Positions 34,623 to 43,222 of a stretch of DNA of 64,000 nucleotides are shown here, piece by piece. The translations under genes were made by a program, and so were the position numbers. Each line of letters begins with the position of its first letter. The stretch's first letter is position 1. Under the pieces are notes generated by a model. That model was not told the DNA's origin, did not search any database, and saw only the letters and a list, made by a program, of their open reading frames with translations. Source of the DNA: DSOI01 sp041394885 (GTDB taxonomy: Bacteria > Acidobacteriota > Terriglobia > Bryobacterales > Bryobacteraceae); the NCBI GenBank assembly GCA_041394885.1, contig JAWKHI010000031.1:1-64000 (forward strand). The letters are read 5' to 3'.

Positions 34623-35218
34623 GTGTCGTACTGGATTCCGAAATTGGGCTTGTCCACCGCGTCATGAATGCGCACGGCGTCGCTCGGCTTGTTGAACGCG
34701 AACCCCGGCTCCACTTCCCACGTCACATATTGGCCATTGTCGCGGGCGATGTCGCAGCACGTCTTCCATGTCTTCACCACGCGATCGGCGGCCGTCGCGT
34801 AGTCGATCTCGCGATGGATGGTCGGCGGCTGTACGCAGTCCACGCGCACGCCCTGTATCCCCACGTCCTTACAGAAATCCGAGTTCCGCTTGAACTCCGC
34901 GATGTACTTCGATTGGTCGTCCGTATTGATCAGCTTCTCGCCCCACAAGTTGGCGGCAATTCCCGAGAAAGCCATGCCCATCTCGCGCATCTTGGCCGCG
35001 AGCTCGTCTCGCTGCGACTTTTCCGGCATCGCGCCCGGCCATTGATCGTCCGGACCGTTCGGGTTTCCCGGATTCGGATGCGGCGGAAAGCCGCCCAGTT
35101 CCACTCCGTCGAAACCGAGCTTCTTCAGCGTGGTAAGCACGGTGTCGAAATCGACGGGATGGGATGCGTACGGGCCGATCGTGTAGGCCCAGGAGCCGAT
35201 GGATGTGCGTTTGCTCAT
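34505..35218 (-). CDS. Sugar phosphate isomerase/epimerase, N-terminal part (frameshifted gene)
   Basis: TIM-barrel start TSIGSWAYTIGPYASHPVDF, then LKKLGFDGVELGGF, QGVRVDCVQPPTIHREIDYA, VTWEVEPGFAFNKPSDAVRI and FGIQYDTCHGQMVAVVGRAM. These are strands and metal ligands (Glu, Asp, His) of the xylose-isomerase-like family. The frame is lost near 34600 and the rest continues in the next feature. A single indel restores a protein of about 316 residues. Confidence 0.85.
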   Translation of the reverse strand: MSKRTSIGSWAYTIGPYASHPVDFDTVLTTLKKLGFDGVELGGFPPHPNPGNPNGPDDQWPGAMPEKSQRDELAAKMREMGMAFSGIAANLWGEKLINTDDQSKYIAEFKRNSDFCKDVGIQGVRVDCVQPPTIHREIDYATAADRVVKTWKTCCDIARDNGQYVTWEVEPGFAFNKPSDAVRIHDAVDKPNFGIQYDTCHGQMVAVVGRAMKAGRKRIRTRSTISGCWTAGSITSI

Positions 35219-35302
35219 AGGGGAACCTATTATTCCTATCTCAGGTGAAGACGGAATTGCAAGCGCGCTCGCGACGTTGGCGCCCGTGCCGGGCGGCCAT
35301 TG

Positions 35303-38300
35303 CTAGGGAATGTCGATCGTTCCCATCGCCTGCCAGCCCGTATTATTGCCAGCCCGGTCCCGGCCGGCCACGTAGATCACCCGGCTCCCGGAAAAAGGAG
35401 ACAGGAACGTCAGGCCAAGACGTAGGTTCAGTGAGCTTCCGGCATCTGTCAATAACGATTGGGCGATTGTAACGGTGCACTGGCTGTTGCCGATGATGCT
35501 CGGCCCGGGCACCGGAGGCCCCGGCGGCATGATCGTTCCCCCGGCGAAAGGTCCTCCTGCTTCTCCAGCGTCGTTCACGATCACGAGAGAAAGGGTGGGC
35601 CTCACGACAGCAAGGTAGCAGGCGTTGCGCCCGTCGATAGCGCTGTTGATGAGCACGTTGAGGATCTCGAATTCGCCGAAGCCCGCGAGGTCCGCATACG
35701 AGATATCGAGTGTCGCCGTGAATCCGGTGGACCGGCTCGGCGTAACGCTCATCGCGGAGTTCAGCGCAGCGCCGCCGGGGACTCGCCAGACACCTCTGGG
35801 AAGCCAGCCGGAGTTGTGGGAACCGGCGTCACGGGCCGCTACGTAAATTATCTTGTTCCCGCTGAAAGTTGTGCTGAAAGACAGATTCAAGTTGAGCGTT
35901 AGGGTGTTGCCCGTGGAGACCACGCTCGATCCAGCGCCGAGCACGGTACACTGCCTATTGCCGATCGTGCCGGCGCCGGGGATCGTCAGCGTGCCCGCGA
36001 ACGGCCCGCCCGCGCGGCCCGCATCGTCGACGAGCACCAGACTGGACGTCGATCGGACGAAGGCCAAGTAGCACGCGTTCCGGCCATCCACCGCATCGCT
36101 GATCAACACGTTGACGATGTCCAGATCCACCGCTCCGTCGGCATCGGCGAAAGCGAACGAAAACGTTTGGGATGTCCCCGAGCCCGAGGCTGGACTCGGC
36201 GCGGAGGTCGAGGGCGTGGCGCTTCCCGTGCCAGCCTGGCTCACCGTGAACAGCTTGTCGGCGATCAAGATCTCAGCCGATCGCGCCGTGCCCGTGTTAG
36301 CGGCAATCGAGTAGCTGACAACGCCGTTGCCCATTCCCGACGACCCGGACGTGATCCCGATCCAGGGCGCGGTGTTGCCAACCGCCCAGGTGCATCCCGC
36401 GGCGGTGGTCACCGCTATCGTTCCCACCGCCTGCGCCGCGGTTGCGCTCCTGGAGCCAGGTGCGATGGTATAAATGCACGATCCAGCCTGTGTGACGGAA
36501 AAAGTCTGGCCGCCTATCAGGATACTTGCCGTGCGTGCGCTACTGCTGGGATTAGGAGCCACCTCGAAAGCGAGCGTCGCGCTGCCGAAGCTGAAAGCAC
36601 CGGCCGTTATTTTCACCCACGACGCGCTCGGCGAGGCTAGCCAAACACAAGATGCCGCGGCCGACACCGTTACGGATCCGAAGTTCAGTCCGGACGATAG
36701 ATTGACGTTGGAAGCGCCGAGCGTGACAGGGCAGGCGCTAGGGCCTACGCTTACCAGTGCATGATCAGACGCTAGGTTCGCCGTGGAGTCGGCTTTAACG
36801 ATCGCAAATAGTTTGTCGGCAGCCTTATTCCAGAAGACATACCGCCCGTGGCTGGCATAATCGGTGGCGCCGGCTGGAAAACGGGGGAGCTCGTACTCAC
36901 CCGCGGATTCGAGGAACTTTTGCCCGTACATGCGGACGCGCGTGTCCTCACTGCCGGTGGCGGCGAATCCGGGCACTGCGGGGATCATTGCGATCGAGGA
37001 ACGGGCGTCGGACTGATCGGCCCATTGCGCGCCAAAGTTTCCCGGGAAGCTCCCGAAGTATCGCAGATCGAGAGCCGGGTCGTCATCGGTAAGGTGGACT
37101 TGCCCGCATGCGTTCATCAGTAAGTCGGCGCTTTCGCTGAACCAATGATTGGCGCATCGTGGATAGTCATTGCCGAAGCTCGAGTGCTCGGCTACGCCGT
37201 CGATCAGCCACTTCGAAGTCCAGTTGCCCGTAACGTAGAGGTGGTTAGGCGGTTTCAGTTTGGCCACTCTTCCAAGGTAGATGGCCGAGCTTGGCGTGGT
37301 GACGCCAGTTGCCATCACCACCGAATAGATGTCAGACCAATCGCGCCGCGGGAACGCATACGCATACCCGTTTCCCGCCAGGACGATATCTCCGACATCG
37401 GTCTGCATATCGATCAGCGCCGTCACCGCGCCTGTTTGCAGGTTCACACTCGAAATGAAGCCGTCGTGCCCAACCGCGGCCTCCAAACCGTCGGGGCGCA
37501 CGGAGACAGACAATGGGGCGCGGTTCAGCGGTACAACTTGGTCGGTCTTCGAGGAAGGATCGTAGATATGCAGCTCGTCCGGCGAGGACGATACCAGGAT
37601 CATCCGGTCGGTTGCCCGATGATACTCCATGTCCACAACGTTGAACGGTAGTCGGCGGAGGGCGCTGACCACCGCGGGTGCCGCCGCCTGATTCACCGTC
37701 ACGGTTTGTCCCGCGATAGTCACGCTGCCGCTCCGGGCGCTGCCAGTGTTGGCGCGAACGAAAAGCTGGAGGCTGCCGTTGCCGCTCCCATACCCGGAAA
37801 CAACGTGAACCCAAGAGACATTCGACACTGCCTGGTAGATGCAGCCGGGCGCGGCGGTGATTCCTACGCTTGCGTACTGCCCCTCGCCGATCGATGTAAC
37901 GCTCGAACTCCCGAGCGATACGGAACATGGCGCCGGATTGGCAATCGAATAGGTTTGGACCGCGAAGTCGTTTGTCAGACCGCTGGCTCCGTCGGCCTGC
38001 ATCAGCACATAGAGTGCGGACGATGCGGAGTCGAAGAAGACGTACCTGCCATGGGCGGCGAAGTTATTGCCGCCCGACACAAACGAAGGAAGCAGGAAAC
38101 GCCCAAGGACTCTGGGATACTGACTATCCATGAGGAAAACCCGGTTGTCTCCCTCCGTCGAGGGCGGATATGCATATGTTGTATCCGGAATCACCGCCAG
38201 CCGCTTCAGCGCGGCTGATTCCGCCAACCACGCAACCCGAACAAAGTTTTCAAATAGCGACAGCGCATAGCGCATTTCGATCGTGGGGTTCGGCGATGAT

Positions 38301-38947
38301 CGAAGGGCGGTTGCGCATTCGTTGTAGATGCGGGTGCCGTCCGCGCTGAGCCATACTTTGCCGCAGATAGGGTAGTCTCCGTGATAAGGCGAGTCGGATG
38401 CTGCTCCAGTGATCGGGCCGGTGGAGACATCGTATTTCACTAGGTCGTTTGGGGAATAGCCCGTTGTCCTGTAGATCGCTTGGCCGTTCGGATGGAGTCT
38501 CGATCTAAGTCCTGCTGCTCCGAAAGTGTAGCTGGTCTTCGGCACTCCGGTGGCGATTTCTATCGAGGTGCTCTGATAGTAATCGAGGACATGTACATAA
38601 TTCGCGGCCAGGACCATATCGGTGATTCCCGCCGGAGCCACGAGAGTCTTTTCGATCGACGCTGTGCCGAGGTTGATCAGGGTAATCAACCCGTCGTGCC
38701 CTACAGCCGCTCGAAGCCCGTTCAGGCTGACAGAGAGTGCTGTTGGCGCTTTCGGCAAACCGAGCGTGGTATCGGTCCCGCTCGCTGGATTGAATATATG
38801 CAGTTGATGCGGGCTCGCCGATATCATGATGATCCGGTCGAGCGTCGTGCTGTAGTCAGCGTCGATCGGGCGAAAATTCAGCGGTGTGGTTTGCGCATGG
38901 CAAAAAACTGCCCCACAAAACACCAAGAAACCGTAAGATCCTCTCAC
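35303..38947 (-). CDS. Large secreted protein: two beta-propellers, three BACON domains, duplicated C-terminal domain
   Basis: 1214 residues from GTG 38947. I chose this start because ggagga lies just upstream and it opens directly on a signal peptide (RGSYGFLVFCGAVFCHAQ). A TTG at 38986 would fall at the transcription start. Domains: propeller 1 (about 20-350), BACON 1 (NVSWVHVVSGYGSGNGSLQL), propeller 2 (about 440-770, aligning with the first), BACON 2 (SASWVKITAGAFSFGSATLA), BACON 3 (TAPWIGITSGSSGMGNGVVS), then two copies of a domain with DGRNACYLAFVR, DDAGRAGGPFAG and IIYVAARDAGSHNSGW. Probably surface or extracellular, binding glycans or proteins. No enzyme motif is seen. Confidence 0.82.
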   Translation of the reverse strand: MRGSYGFLVFCGAVFCHAQTTPLNFRPIDADYSTTLDRIIMISASPHQLHIFNPASGTDTTLGLPKAPTALSVSLNGLRAAVGHDGLITLINLGTASIEKTLVAPAGITDMVLAANYVHVLDYYQSTSIEIATGVPKTSYTFGAAGLRSRLHPNGQAIYRTTGYSPNDLVKYDVSTGPITGAASDSPYHGDYPICGKVWLSADGTRIYNECATALRSSPNPTIEMRYALSLFENFVRVAWLAESAALKRLAVIPDTTYAYPPSTEGDNRVFLMDSQYPRVLGRFLLPSFVSGGNNFAAHGRYVFFDSASSALYVLMQADGASGLTNDFAVQTYSIANPAPCSVSLGSSSVTSIGEGQYASVGITAAPGCIYQAVSNVSWVHVVSGYGSGNGSLQLFVRANTGSARSGSVTIAGQTVTVNQAAAPAVVSALRRLPFNVVDMEYHRATDRMILVSSSPDELHIYDPSSKTDQVVPLNRAPLSVSVRPDGLEAAVGHDGFISSVNLQTGAVTALIDMQTDVGDIVLAGNGYAYAFPRRDWSDIYSVVMATGVTTPSSAIYLGRVAKLKPPNHLYVTGNWTSKWLIDGVAEHSSFGNDYPRCANHWFSESADLLMNACGQVHLTDDDPALDLRYFGSFPGNFGAQWADQSDARSSIAMIPAVPGFAATGSEDTRVRMYGQKFLESAGEYELPRFPAGATDYASHGRYVFWNKAADKLFAIVKADSTANLASDHALVSVGPSACPVTLGASNVNLSSGLNFGSVTVSAAASCVWLASPSASWVKITAGAFSFGSATLAFEVAPNPSSSARTASILIGGQTFSVTQAGSCIYTIAPGSRSATAAQAVGTIAVTTAAGCTWAVGNTAPWIGITSGSSGMGNGVVSYSIAANTGTARSAEILIADKLFTVSQAGTGSATPSTSAPSPASGSGTSQTFSFAFADADGAVDLDIVNVLISDAVDGRNACYLAFVRSTSSLVLVDDAGRAGGPFAGTLTIPGAGTIGNRQCTVLGAGSSVVSTGNTLTLNLNLSFSTTFSGNKIIYVAARDAGSHNSGWLPRGVWRVPGGAALNSAMSVTPSRSTGFTATLDISYADLAGFGEFEILNVLINSAIDGRNACYLAVVRPTLSLVIVNDAGEAGGPFAGGTIMPPGPPVPGPSIIGNSQCTVTIAQSLLTDAGSSLNLRLGLTFLSPFSGSRVIYVAGRDRAGNNTGWQAMGTIDIP

Positions 38948-38951
38948 TCCA

Positions 38952-38996
38952 CTCCTCCCATGGGACCGAAACCTCAGCCTAATCAACCCGATTATA
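38952..38996 (-). promoter_or_regulatory. -10 element and ribosome binding site of the BACON protein gene
   Basis: On the minus strand a perfect TATAAT lies at 38996-38991, and a strong GGAGGA lies at about 38958-38953, just before GTG 38947. No good -35 is seen at the right distance. This placement argues for the GTG start over the upstream TTG. Confidence 0.5.
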
Positions 38997-39083
38997 GTAC
39001 GGGTTTTGCATCAATAGGATTGCGTTGCCGGCAGTGTTGGGCAATTGCGCGAGAGAACTTCTGTGGCCCCCGTAACGCTGCGA

Positions 39084-39485
39084 TCACAATAACGCGACCA
39101 CCTCGCGGCGATGCAGATAGAGCGTTCCCGCCGAACACACGAACACCACCACCGCCAGCCCGAACAGCTCGCCATGATCGCCCACCGCCGGCAACGCGAC
39201 GCCCAGCTTGGTCAGGTGGCTCGCAATGGCCCCACTGATCACCGCCAGCGACATCGCCGCGCCGTACACCGCCGTTCGCGGCGCCAGCAACAGCACCGAT
39301 GCAATCAGCTCGGCCACGCCTGACCCGATCCGCCCCCATGGCTCCATCCCCAGCGTCGAAAAGATGTAGACCGATTCCCGTGCGCCCGTGAACTTGAAAT
39401 ACAGGGTCTGCAAGAGGATCACGGCGGCCACAGTCCGCAGCCCCCAACTAAGCATGCGTAATAACTTCGATTTTTCCATGTGCAC
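39084..39485 (-). CDS. DoxX-like membrane protein
   Basis: 133 residues with four hydrophobic segments (TVAAVILLQTLYFKFTGA, GVAELIASVLLLAPRTAVYG, AMSLAVISGAIASHLTKLG, GLAVVVFVCSAGTLYL). The arrangement fits the DoxX/MauE-like four-helix family. Role is unknown; relatives take part in quinone-linked or thiol redox. It overlaps the acyltransferase gene by 38 bases, so the two are tightly coupled. Confidence 0.8.
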   Translation of the reverse strand: MHMEKSKLLRMLSWGLRTVAAVILLQTLYFKFTGARESVYIFSTLGMEPWGRIGSGVAELIASVLLLAPRTAVYGAAMSLAVISGAIASHLTKLGVALPAVGDHGELFGLAVVVFVCSAGTLYLHRREVVALL

Positions 39486-40422
39486 CTCGATGATGTTGCA
39501 GGAAGCGCGCGGCCTCCTCTATTCCCAAATACCGGCTCAGCCAACGCGGCTCGGTGCGCGTGAGATCCACCACGATCAGCCCGTCGACGACGCCGGAAAA
39601 CGCCGGGTCCACGTTGAACCCGAGCAGCCGCCCCCCGAGCTTCAGATACTGGCGCAGCAGCACCGGCACACCCGCCCCATCGGGCTCCATCCCTGAAACT
39701 ACGCGCGAAAGCTGTTCCACGTCGCCGGCGGCCGCTTCCGCCCCACTGCCGCGCCGGAACGGGTTTCGCTCCCGGACCAAGCGCCCCAGGTCCGGCCACG
39801 ACGCCCACTCTTCCAGCCATCGCACCATCAAGCTCCGTGACTCCAGCCGGTAGCGCGCGCTGATGCTCACCGGCCCGAACAGCGTCTTTTCCTCCGGATG
39901 GCGCGCCACGTGGACGCCGATTGCCTTCCACAAAAGCAGCAGCGGCGCGAAGCTCCGTTGATACTCGGCCCGCACGAAAGAGCGTCCCAGTTCGAGCGCC
40001 GGCCCCAGCCGCGCGAGAAAGTTCTCGTCGAATTCGAAAAGCGTGGCCGTGTACAGCCCCGCGACGCCGTACCGCGCAACGGCGTCGCGCGTCGACGTCA
40101 ACCGGTACGCCCCGGCGATCTCCCGCGTGGCCGGGTTCCAAAGAAACAGATGCAGATAATGTTCGTCGAATATATCCAGGTCCCGGGAGTTGCCCGTGCC
40201 TTCGCCAACGGCGCGAAAGGAAACTTCGCGCAGCCGCCCGATTTCGCCAAGCACCGCCGGAATGTCGGCGGCGCGTGCCAGATATGCCTCCAGTCCGCTG
40301 CCCATGACGAGGCGCGCGGCCCGGGGTAGGGCGCCGATCTCACGGGCCAGGGTTGTCGGATCGGCGGGCGGGCACACCGGTGCCGTCGCGCCCGCTCGAC
40401 TGCGTCTGAGCGGCGGTAGCAT
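39448..40422 (-). CDS. GNAT-fold lipid N-acyltransferase (OlsB/hemolysin-like)
   Basis: 324 residues. LREVSFRAVGEGTGNSRDLD, then DEHYLHLFLWNPATREIAGA and YRL, with ELGRSFVRAEYQRSFAPLLL, are the motifs of the Acetyltransf_5 group. That group includes OlsB ornithine and GlsB glycine N-acyltransferases. These enzymes make phosphorus-free aminolipids from 3-hydroxyacyl-ACP. No OlsA-like second acyltransferase is adjacent. The product (ornithine, glycine or other aminolipid) cannot be read from sequence. Confidence 0.82.
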   Translation of the reverse strand: MLPPLRRSRAGATAPVCPPADPTTLAREIGALPRAARLVMGSGLEAYLARAADIPAVLGEIGRLREVSFRAVGEGTGNSRDLDIFDEHYLHLFLWNPATREIAGAYRLTSTRDAVARYGVAGLYTATLFEFDENFLARLGPALELGRSFVRAEYQRSFAPLLLLWKAIGVHVARHPEEKTLFGPVSISARYRLESRSLMVRWLEEWASWPDLGRLVRERNPFRRGSGAEAAAGDVEQLSRVVSGMEPDGAGVPVLLRQYLKLGGRLLGFNVDPAFSGVVDGLIVVDLTRTEPRWLSRYLGIEEAARFLQHHRGAHGKIEVITHA

Positions 40423-40440
40423 TCGAAGTTCTCCTGTTGA

Positions 40441-41163
40441 TTAGTCCTTGACTCTCGCGATTTCACCCGCGTGGATGATCCGCAAATTCCCGCTGCGATA
40501 CAGAACACCGGCGGCGCGCACCGCCTCTCCGGCCAATGCGAGCCCGCGGGCTCGCATCGGCTCACCGCCCGGCCCGGCCAACAGCACGATTCGCACCGTC
40601 CCGTCGCGATCTTTCACACGAAGCCCCGGCGGAACGCCGCCGCTGATACAACGGACCGCGCATCCCCGGTGGACTTCCCCTTCGCCAGGATTCATCACGC
40701 CGAGGAAGCACTTGCTGTCCACCACCTCACCCATCAACGACACCGACCCCAACCGTTCCCATTTCGCCTCGGGAAGCTCTACGCCACTCCGCCGCACCGA
40801 ACCCGGCAGCACCTGGATCATCGCGTCCGCCCCACGCTCCACACGCTCGCCGCTCAGCGTCACCGCCTCGCCGGCCCAAGCCGCGGCGTTGAAGCCAAAC
40901 TTACCCGGAGCCACCAGCCACCACGATCCTTGCGGCCCGATCAGCGCCGGATACGGCTCCATCGTGATCCGGCCCGCGAACTCCGTCTGGATGCCGAACT
41001 CGAATCGCGCATCGGCGAACGGCTTCTGCCGGTACGCGAGCGAAAGCGCCAGCCCGCCCGTCAGCGCCAGTAGCAGCAGGGTCACGCCCGTCATCCACCG
41101 TCGCGCCGTCGCGCCCGCCTTCGGCGCATAGCCGACGTAGAAGCTGTCATTGCTTTGCGGCAT
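40441..41163 (-). CDS. Membrane-anchored protein with conserved Cys motif, redox cluster
   Basis: 240 residues: one membrane helix (GVTLLLLALTGGLALSLAY), then a beta-rich outer domain. A conserved-looking core, GEVVDSKCFLGVMNPGEG followed by VHRGCAVRCISGGVPPGL, contains three Cys. I recognise this motif as recurring next to Rieske and heme-type membrane redox genes but have no function for it. It overlaps the start side of the Rieske fusion gene by 17 bases and follows it in the operon. Confidence 0.65.
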   Translation of the reverse strand: MPQSNDSFYVGYAPKAGATARRWMTGVTLLLLALTGGLALSLAYRQKPFADARFEFGIQTEFAGRITMEPYPALIGPQGSWWLVAPGKFGFNAAAWAGEAVTLSGERVERGADAMIQVLPGSVRRSGVELPEAKWERLGSVSLMGEVVDSKCFLGVMNPGEGEVHRGCAVRCISGGVPPGLRVKDRDGTVRIVLLAGPGGEPMRARGLALAGEAVRAAGVLYRSGNLRIIHAGEIARVKD

Positions 41164-42157
41164 CGCCGTGCTCCACCGGACGCGGATTCACGTAAACACG
41201 CCCCTGCGTCACCCGTGTCTCGAAGATCGGGACGCGATCGTTGTAGGGCGGCGGGGAACAGCCCGTGCCCGGGTCATATTGATACCCGTGCCATGGGCAT
41301 GTCACGCATCCGTCGACGATGCGGCCTTCCCCCAACGGCCCGTTCTGATGACGGCAAACGTTCGACATCGCATACACCGCTCCTTGATGACGAAACACCG
41401 CCACCCGCTCGCCTTGCACGCTGATCACGCGGGCCCGCCCATCCGGAATCGACATCACATCCCCAGCGTCCACCGAGCCCGATCCATCCGTGGGCGCCTC
41501 GGCGTTGTCGGCGCGGCTTTCCTTCGCCGCCGCCGCCAAATGGAGCACGATCACCAGCAGCAGGCCGGCGAAGGTGATTCCGGCCAGCGCCGGGTGCGTC
41601 TCCGATTGCAGCGCCCCCAGTGACACGTGGCCGATCAACAGCGCGTACGCTCCATAAACACCCATATGCAGGGGCTTCCACGCGCGCGCGCCCAGCGTAT
41701 GCAGCCAGAAATCATGGCTCGTGGCCGCCATCGCGAACAGAATCGCCAGCGCGGCGAGGCCCATCGGTTGAAACGCCGCCGAAAACGACGGTGCGCTCAT
41801 GAGCACGCTCACCACCGGGTTCACGTCGCCAAGCGCGTGGAACTGCACCAGTGCGAAAGAACCGTGCGCCAGCGCCACCAGGAACATCGCAACGCCCAAA
41901 TGACGCCGGTTATAGAGCAACGGCAGGAATCGCGCATCCAACCGGCAGAGCGGGCCAATACACAGAATTACGTGCAGCATCAGAAACGCCGCCGTAGCCA
42001 GTCCGCGAATCAGCAGCGTTTCCGCCGTCGCCGCCGGATTCAGCCAGGCGCCCGCCGCCACAAAAAGCACCAGGTAGAGCGCGATCCCGCCCGCCAACAC
42101 GGTGTCGTAAATCCGCTTCTGGCGATTCCACAACACGGCTTGGTATTGCACGCTCAT
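41147..42157 (-). CDS. Ferric-reductase-like transmembrane domain fused to Rieske 2Fe-2S domain
   Basis: 336 residues. Residues 1-215 form six membrane helices with His residues of the ferric-reductase/MsrQ type (LMLHVILCIGPLCRLD, VALAHGSFALVQFHALGD, KPLHMGVYGAYALLIGHV). Residues 235-325 are a Rieske domain with ligands in CRHQNGPLGEG and CVTCPWHGYQYDP (C-x-H, C-x-x-H). The fusion would pass electrons between a membrane heme and a [2Fe-2S] centre. The two small hydrophobic genes upstream and the Cys-motif gene downstream make one operon. Confidence 0.88.
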   Translation of the reverse strand: MSVQYQAVLWNRQKRIYDTVLAGGIALYLVLFVAAGAWLNPAATAETLLIRGLATAAFLMLHVILCIGPLCRLDARFLPLLYNRRHLGVAMFLVALAHGSFALVQFHALGDVNPVVSVLMSAPSFSAAFQPMGLAALAILFAMAATSHDFWLHTLGARAWKPLHMGVYGAYALLIGHVSLGALQSETHPALAGITFAGLLLVIVLHLAAAAKESRADNAEAPTDGSGSVDAGDVMSIPDGRARVISVQGERVAVFRHQGAVYAMSNVCRHQNGPLGEGRIVDGCVTCPWHGYQYDPGTGCSPPPYNDRVPIFETRVTQGRVYVNPRPVEHGDAAKQ

Positions 42158-42163
42158 CGCTCT

Positions 42164-42304
42164 CTACTGCGCCTCCCAATCCAGACTCGAGTTCGCCACG
42201 TCGGTATTCCGCCGCCCGGAAATCGCGGCAGCCACCAGCAGCGGCAGCAGGATCGCGAGGATCAGCCAAATCCGGTAGTGCAGCCGGCGCAGTGGTTGAA
42301 TCAT
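42164..42304 (-). CDS. Small single-span membrane protein
   Basis: 46 residues: MIQPLRRLHYRIWLILAILL and a hydrophobic PLLVAAAISG, then a polar tail NTDVANSSLDWEAQ. One membrane span. The start overlaps the previous stop (ATGA), and the stop lies six bases before the Rieske fusion start. Placement suggests a small subunit of the same membrane redox complex. No family recognised. Confidence 0.6.
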   Translation of the reverse strand: MIQPLRRLHYRIWLILAILLPLLVAAAISGRRNTDVANSSLDWEAQ

Positions 42305-42504
42305 CGGGCTTGCCTCACCTTTCGCAGCAGGATCGGCCACAAGGCCGCCGAGCCGGGGAGGATCGTCAGTCGAAACGGCCATCCTGTTCCCCGGGCGGCT
42401 GGGTCCACTTGGTCCACGCCCTTGGCCACGAACCAAACGGCGAAACAGACTCCCAGTGCCGCGTAGATCCCGGCTGCTGTGACGATCGCGTCCGCGGCGC
42501 TCAT
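42301..42504 (-). CDS. Small membrane protein of redox operon
   Basis: 67 residues from ATG 42504: MSAADAIVTAAGIYAALGVC, then FAVWFVAKGVDQVDPAARGT with a second weakly hydrophobic stretch. The start is decided by a duplicated ribosome-binding segment (42499-42531). Position and size suggest an assembly or accessory subunit for the following Rieske/ferric-reductase protein. Unrecognised family. Confidence 0.6.
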   Translation of the reverse strand: MSAADAIVTAAGIYAALGVCFAVWFVAKGVDQVDPAARGTGWPFRLTILPGSAALWPILLRKVRQAR

Positions 42505-42531
42505 TGTGCTTCTCCGCTCATTGTGCTTCCC
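42499..42531. repeat. 17-base tandem duplication at a gene junction
   Basis: gctcattgtgcttctcc (42499-42515) is followed by gctcattgtgcttcccc (42516-42532), with one difference. On the minus strand each copy reads gaagcacaATGAGC. The first copy ends the SDR gene with an ATGA overlap. The second supplies the start used by the next gene. Between them lies a 6-residue open frame (MSGEAQ). Confidence 0.7.
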
Positions 42532-43222
42532 CATAGATGGGAAGCACCGCTCCCGATATCGCGCCGCCCGGGCCGGAAACCAGATGCGCGATCAGCTGCG
42601 CCACCTGCTCCGGACCCACCCATGCGCCCTTGGCCCCCGGTCCGCTCACACCGGCTTCGCGATTGACCGCTGTATCGATGGTTCCGGGCAGAACGGCGTT
42701 CGCGGTGATGCCGTGCGCGGCGTTCTCCACCGCCAGTGTCCGCACCAGTGAGACCAGCGCCGCCTTTGACGCAGTGTAGGCCGCAAGCCCGGCGGCTGGC
42801 TCCACCGCGGTGCGGCTCGCCACCGCCACCAGCCGACCCGAGCCTCGCCCGCGCAGCACCGGCAACGCCGCGTGAAACAGACGCCACGCCGAGTGGAGAT
42901 TGACGTCCATCATCCGCGCCAGCACCTCTTCGCCGCTGCCCGCCTCGAACCCGCCCACCAGATGCACCACCGCGTCCAAAGCGCCGGCGCGCGCCACAGC
43001 ATTCTCCACCAACGCCTCCGCGGCTGCCGCGCTGTGCAGTTCGGCCGCGATCGCCAGGAATTGCGGATGCGCGAAGTCGGAGTCGCGAATCGATCGCGAG
43101 CTGCCCACCACCCGCGCTCCTTCGCCAAGAAGCAGACGTGTCACCACGGAGCCTAGCCCGCCTTTGGCGCCCGTCACCAGAACTGTTTTTTCCGCCAGCA
43201 TCATCGCCGTTGCCTCGCTCAT
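42518..43222 (-). CDS. Short-chain dehydrogenase/reductase
   Basis: 234 residues from ATG 43222, which overlaps the stop of the upstream SDR gene (ATGA). The glycine motif is VTGAKGGLGSVVTRL and the active-site run VAVASRTAVEPAAGLAAYTA-SKAAL gives Ser-Tyr-Lys. DVNLHSAWRLFHAALPVL and VLPGTIDTAVNREAG follow. The substrate is unknown. Gene order suggests it serves with the neighbouring SDR. Confidence 0.88.
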   Translation of the reverse strand: MSEATAMMLAEKTVLVTGAKGGLGSVVTRLLLGEGARVVGSSRSIRDSDFAHPQFLAIAAELHSAAAAEALVENAVARAGALDAVVHLVGGFEAGSGEEVLARMMDVNLHSAWRLFHAALPVLRGRGSGRLVAVASRTAVEPAAGLAAYTASKAALVSLVRTLAVENAAHGITANAVLPGTIDTAVNREAGVSGPGAKGAWVGPEQVAQLIAHLVSGPGGAISGAVLPIYGEAQ

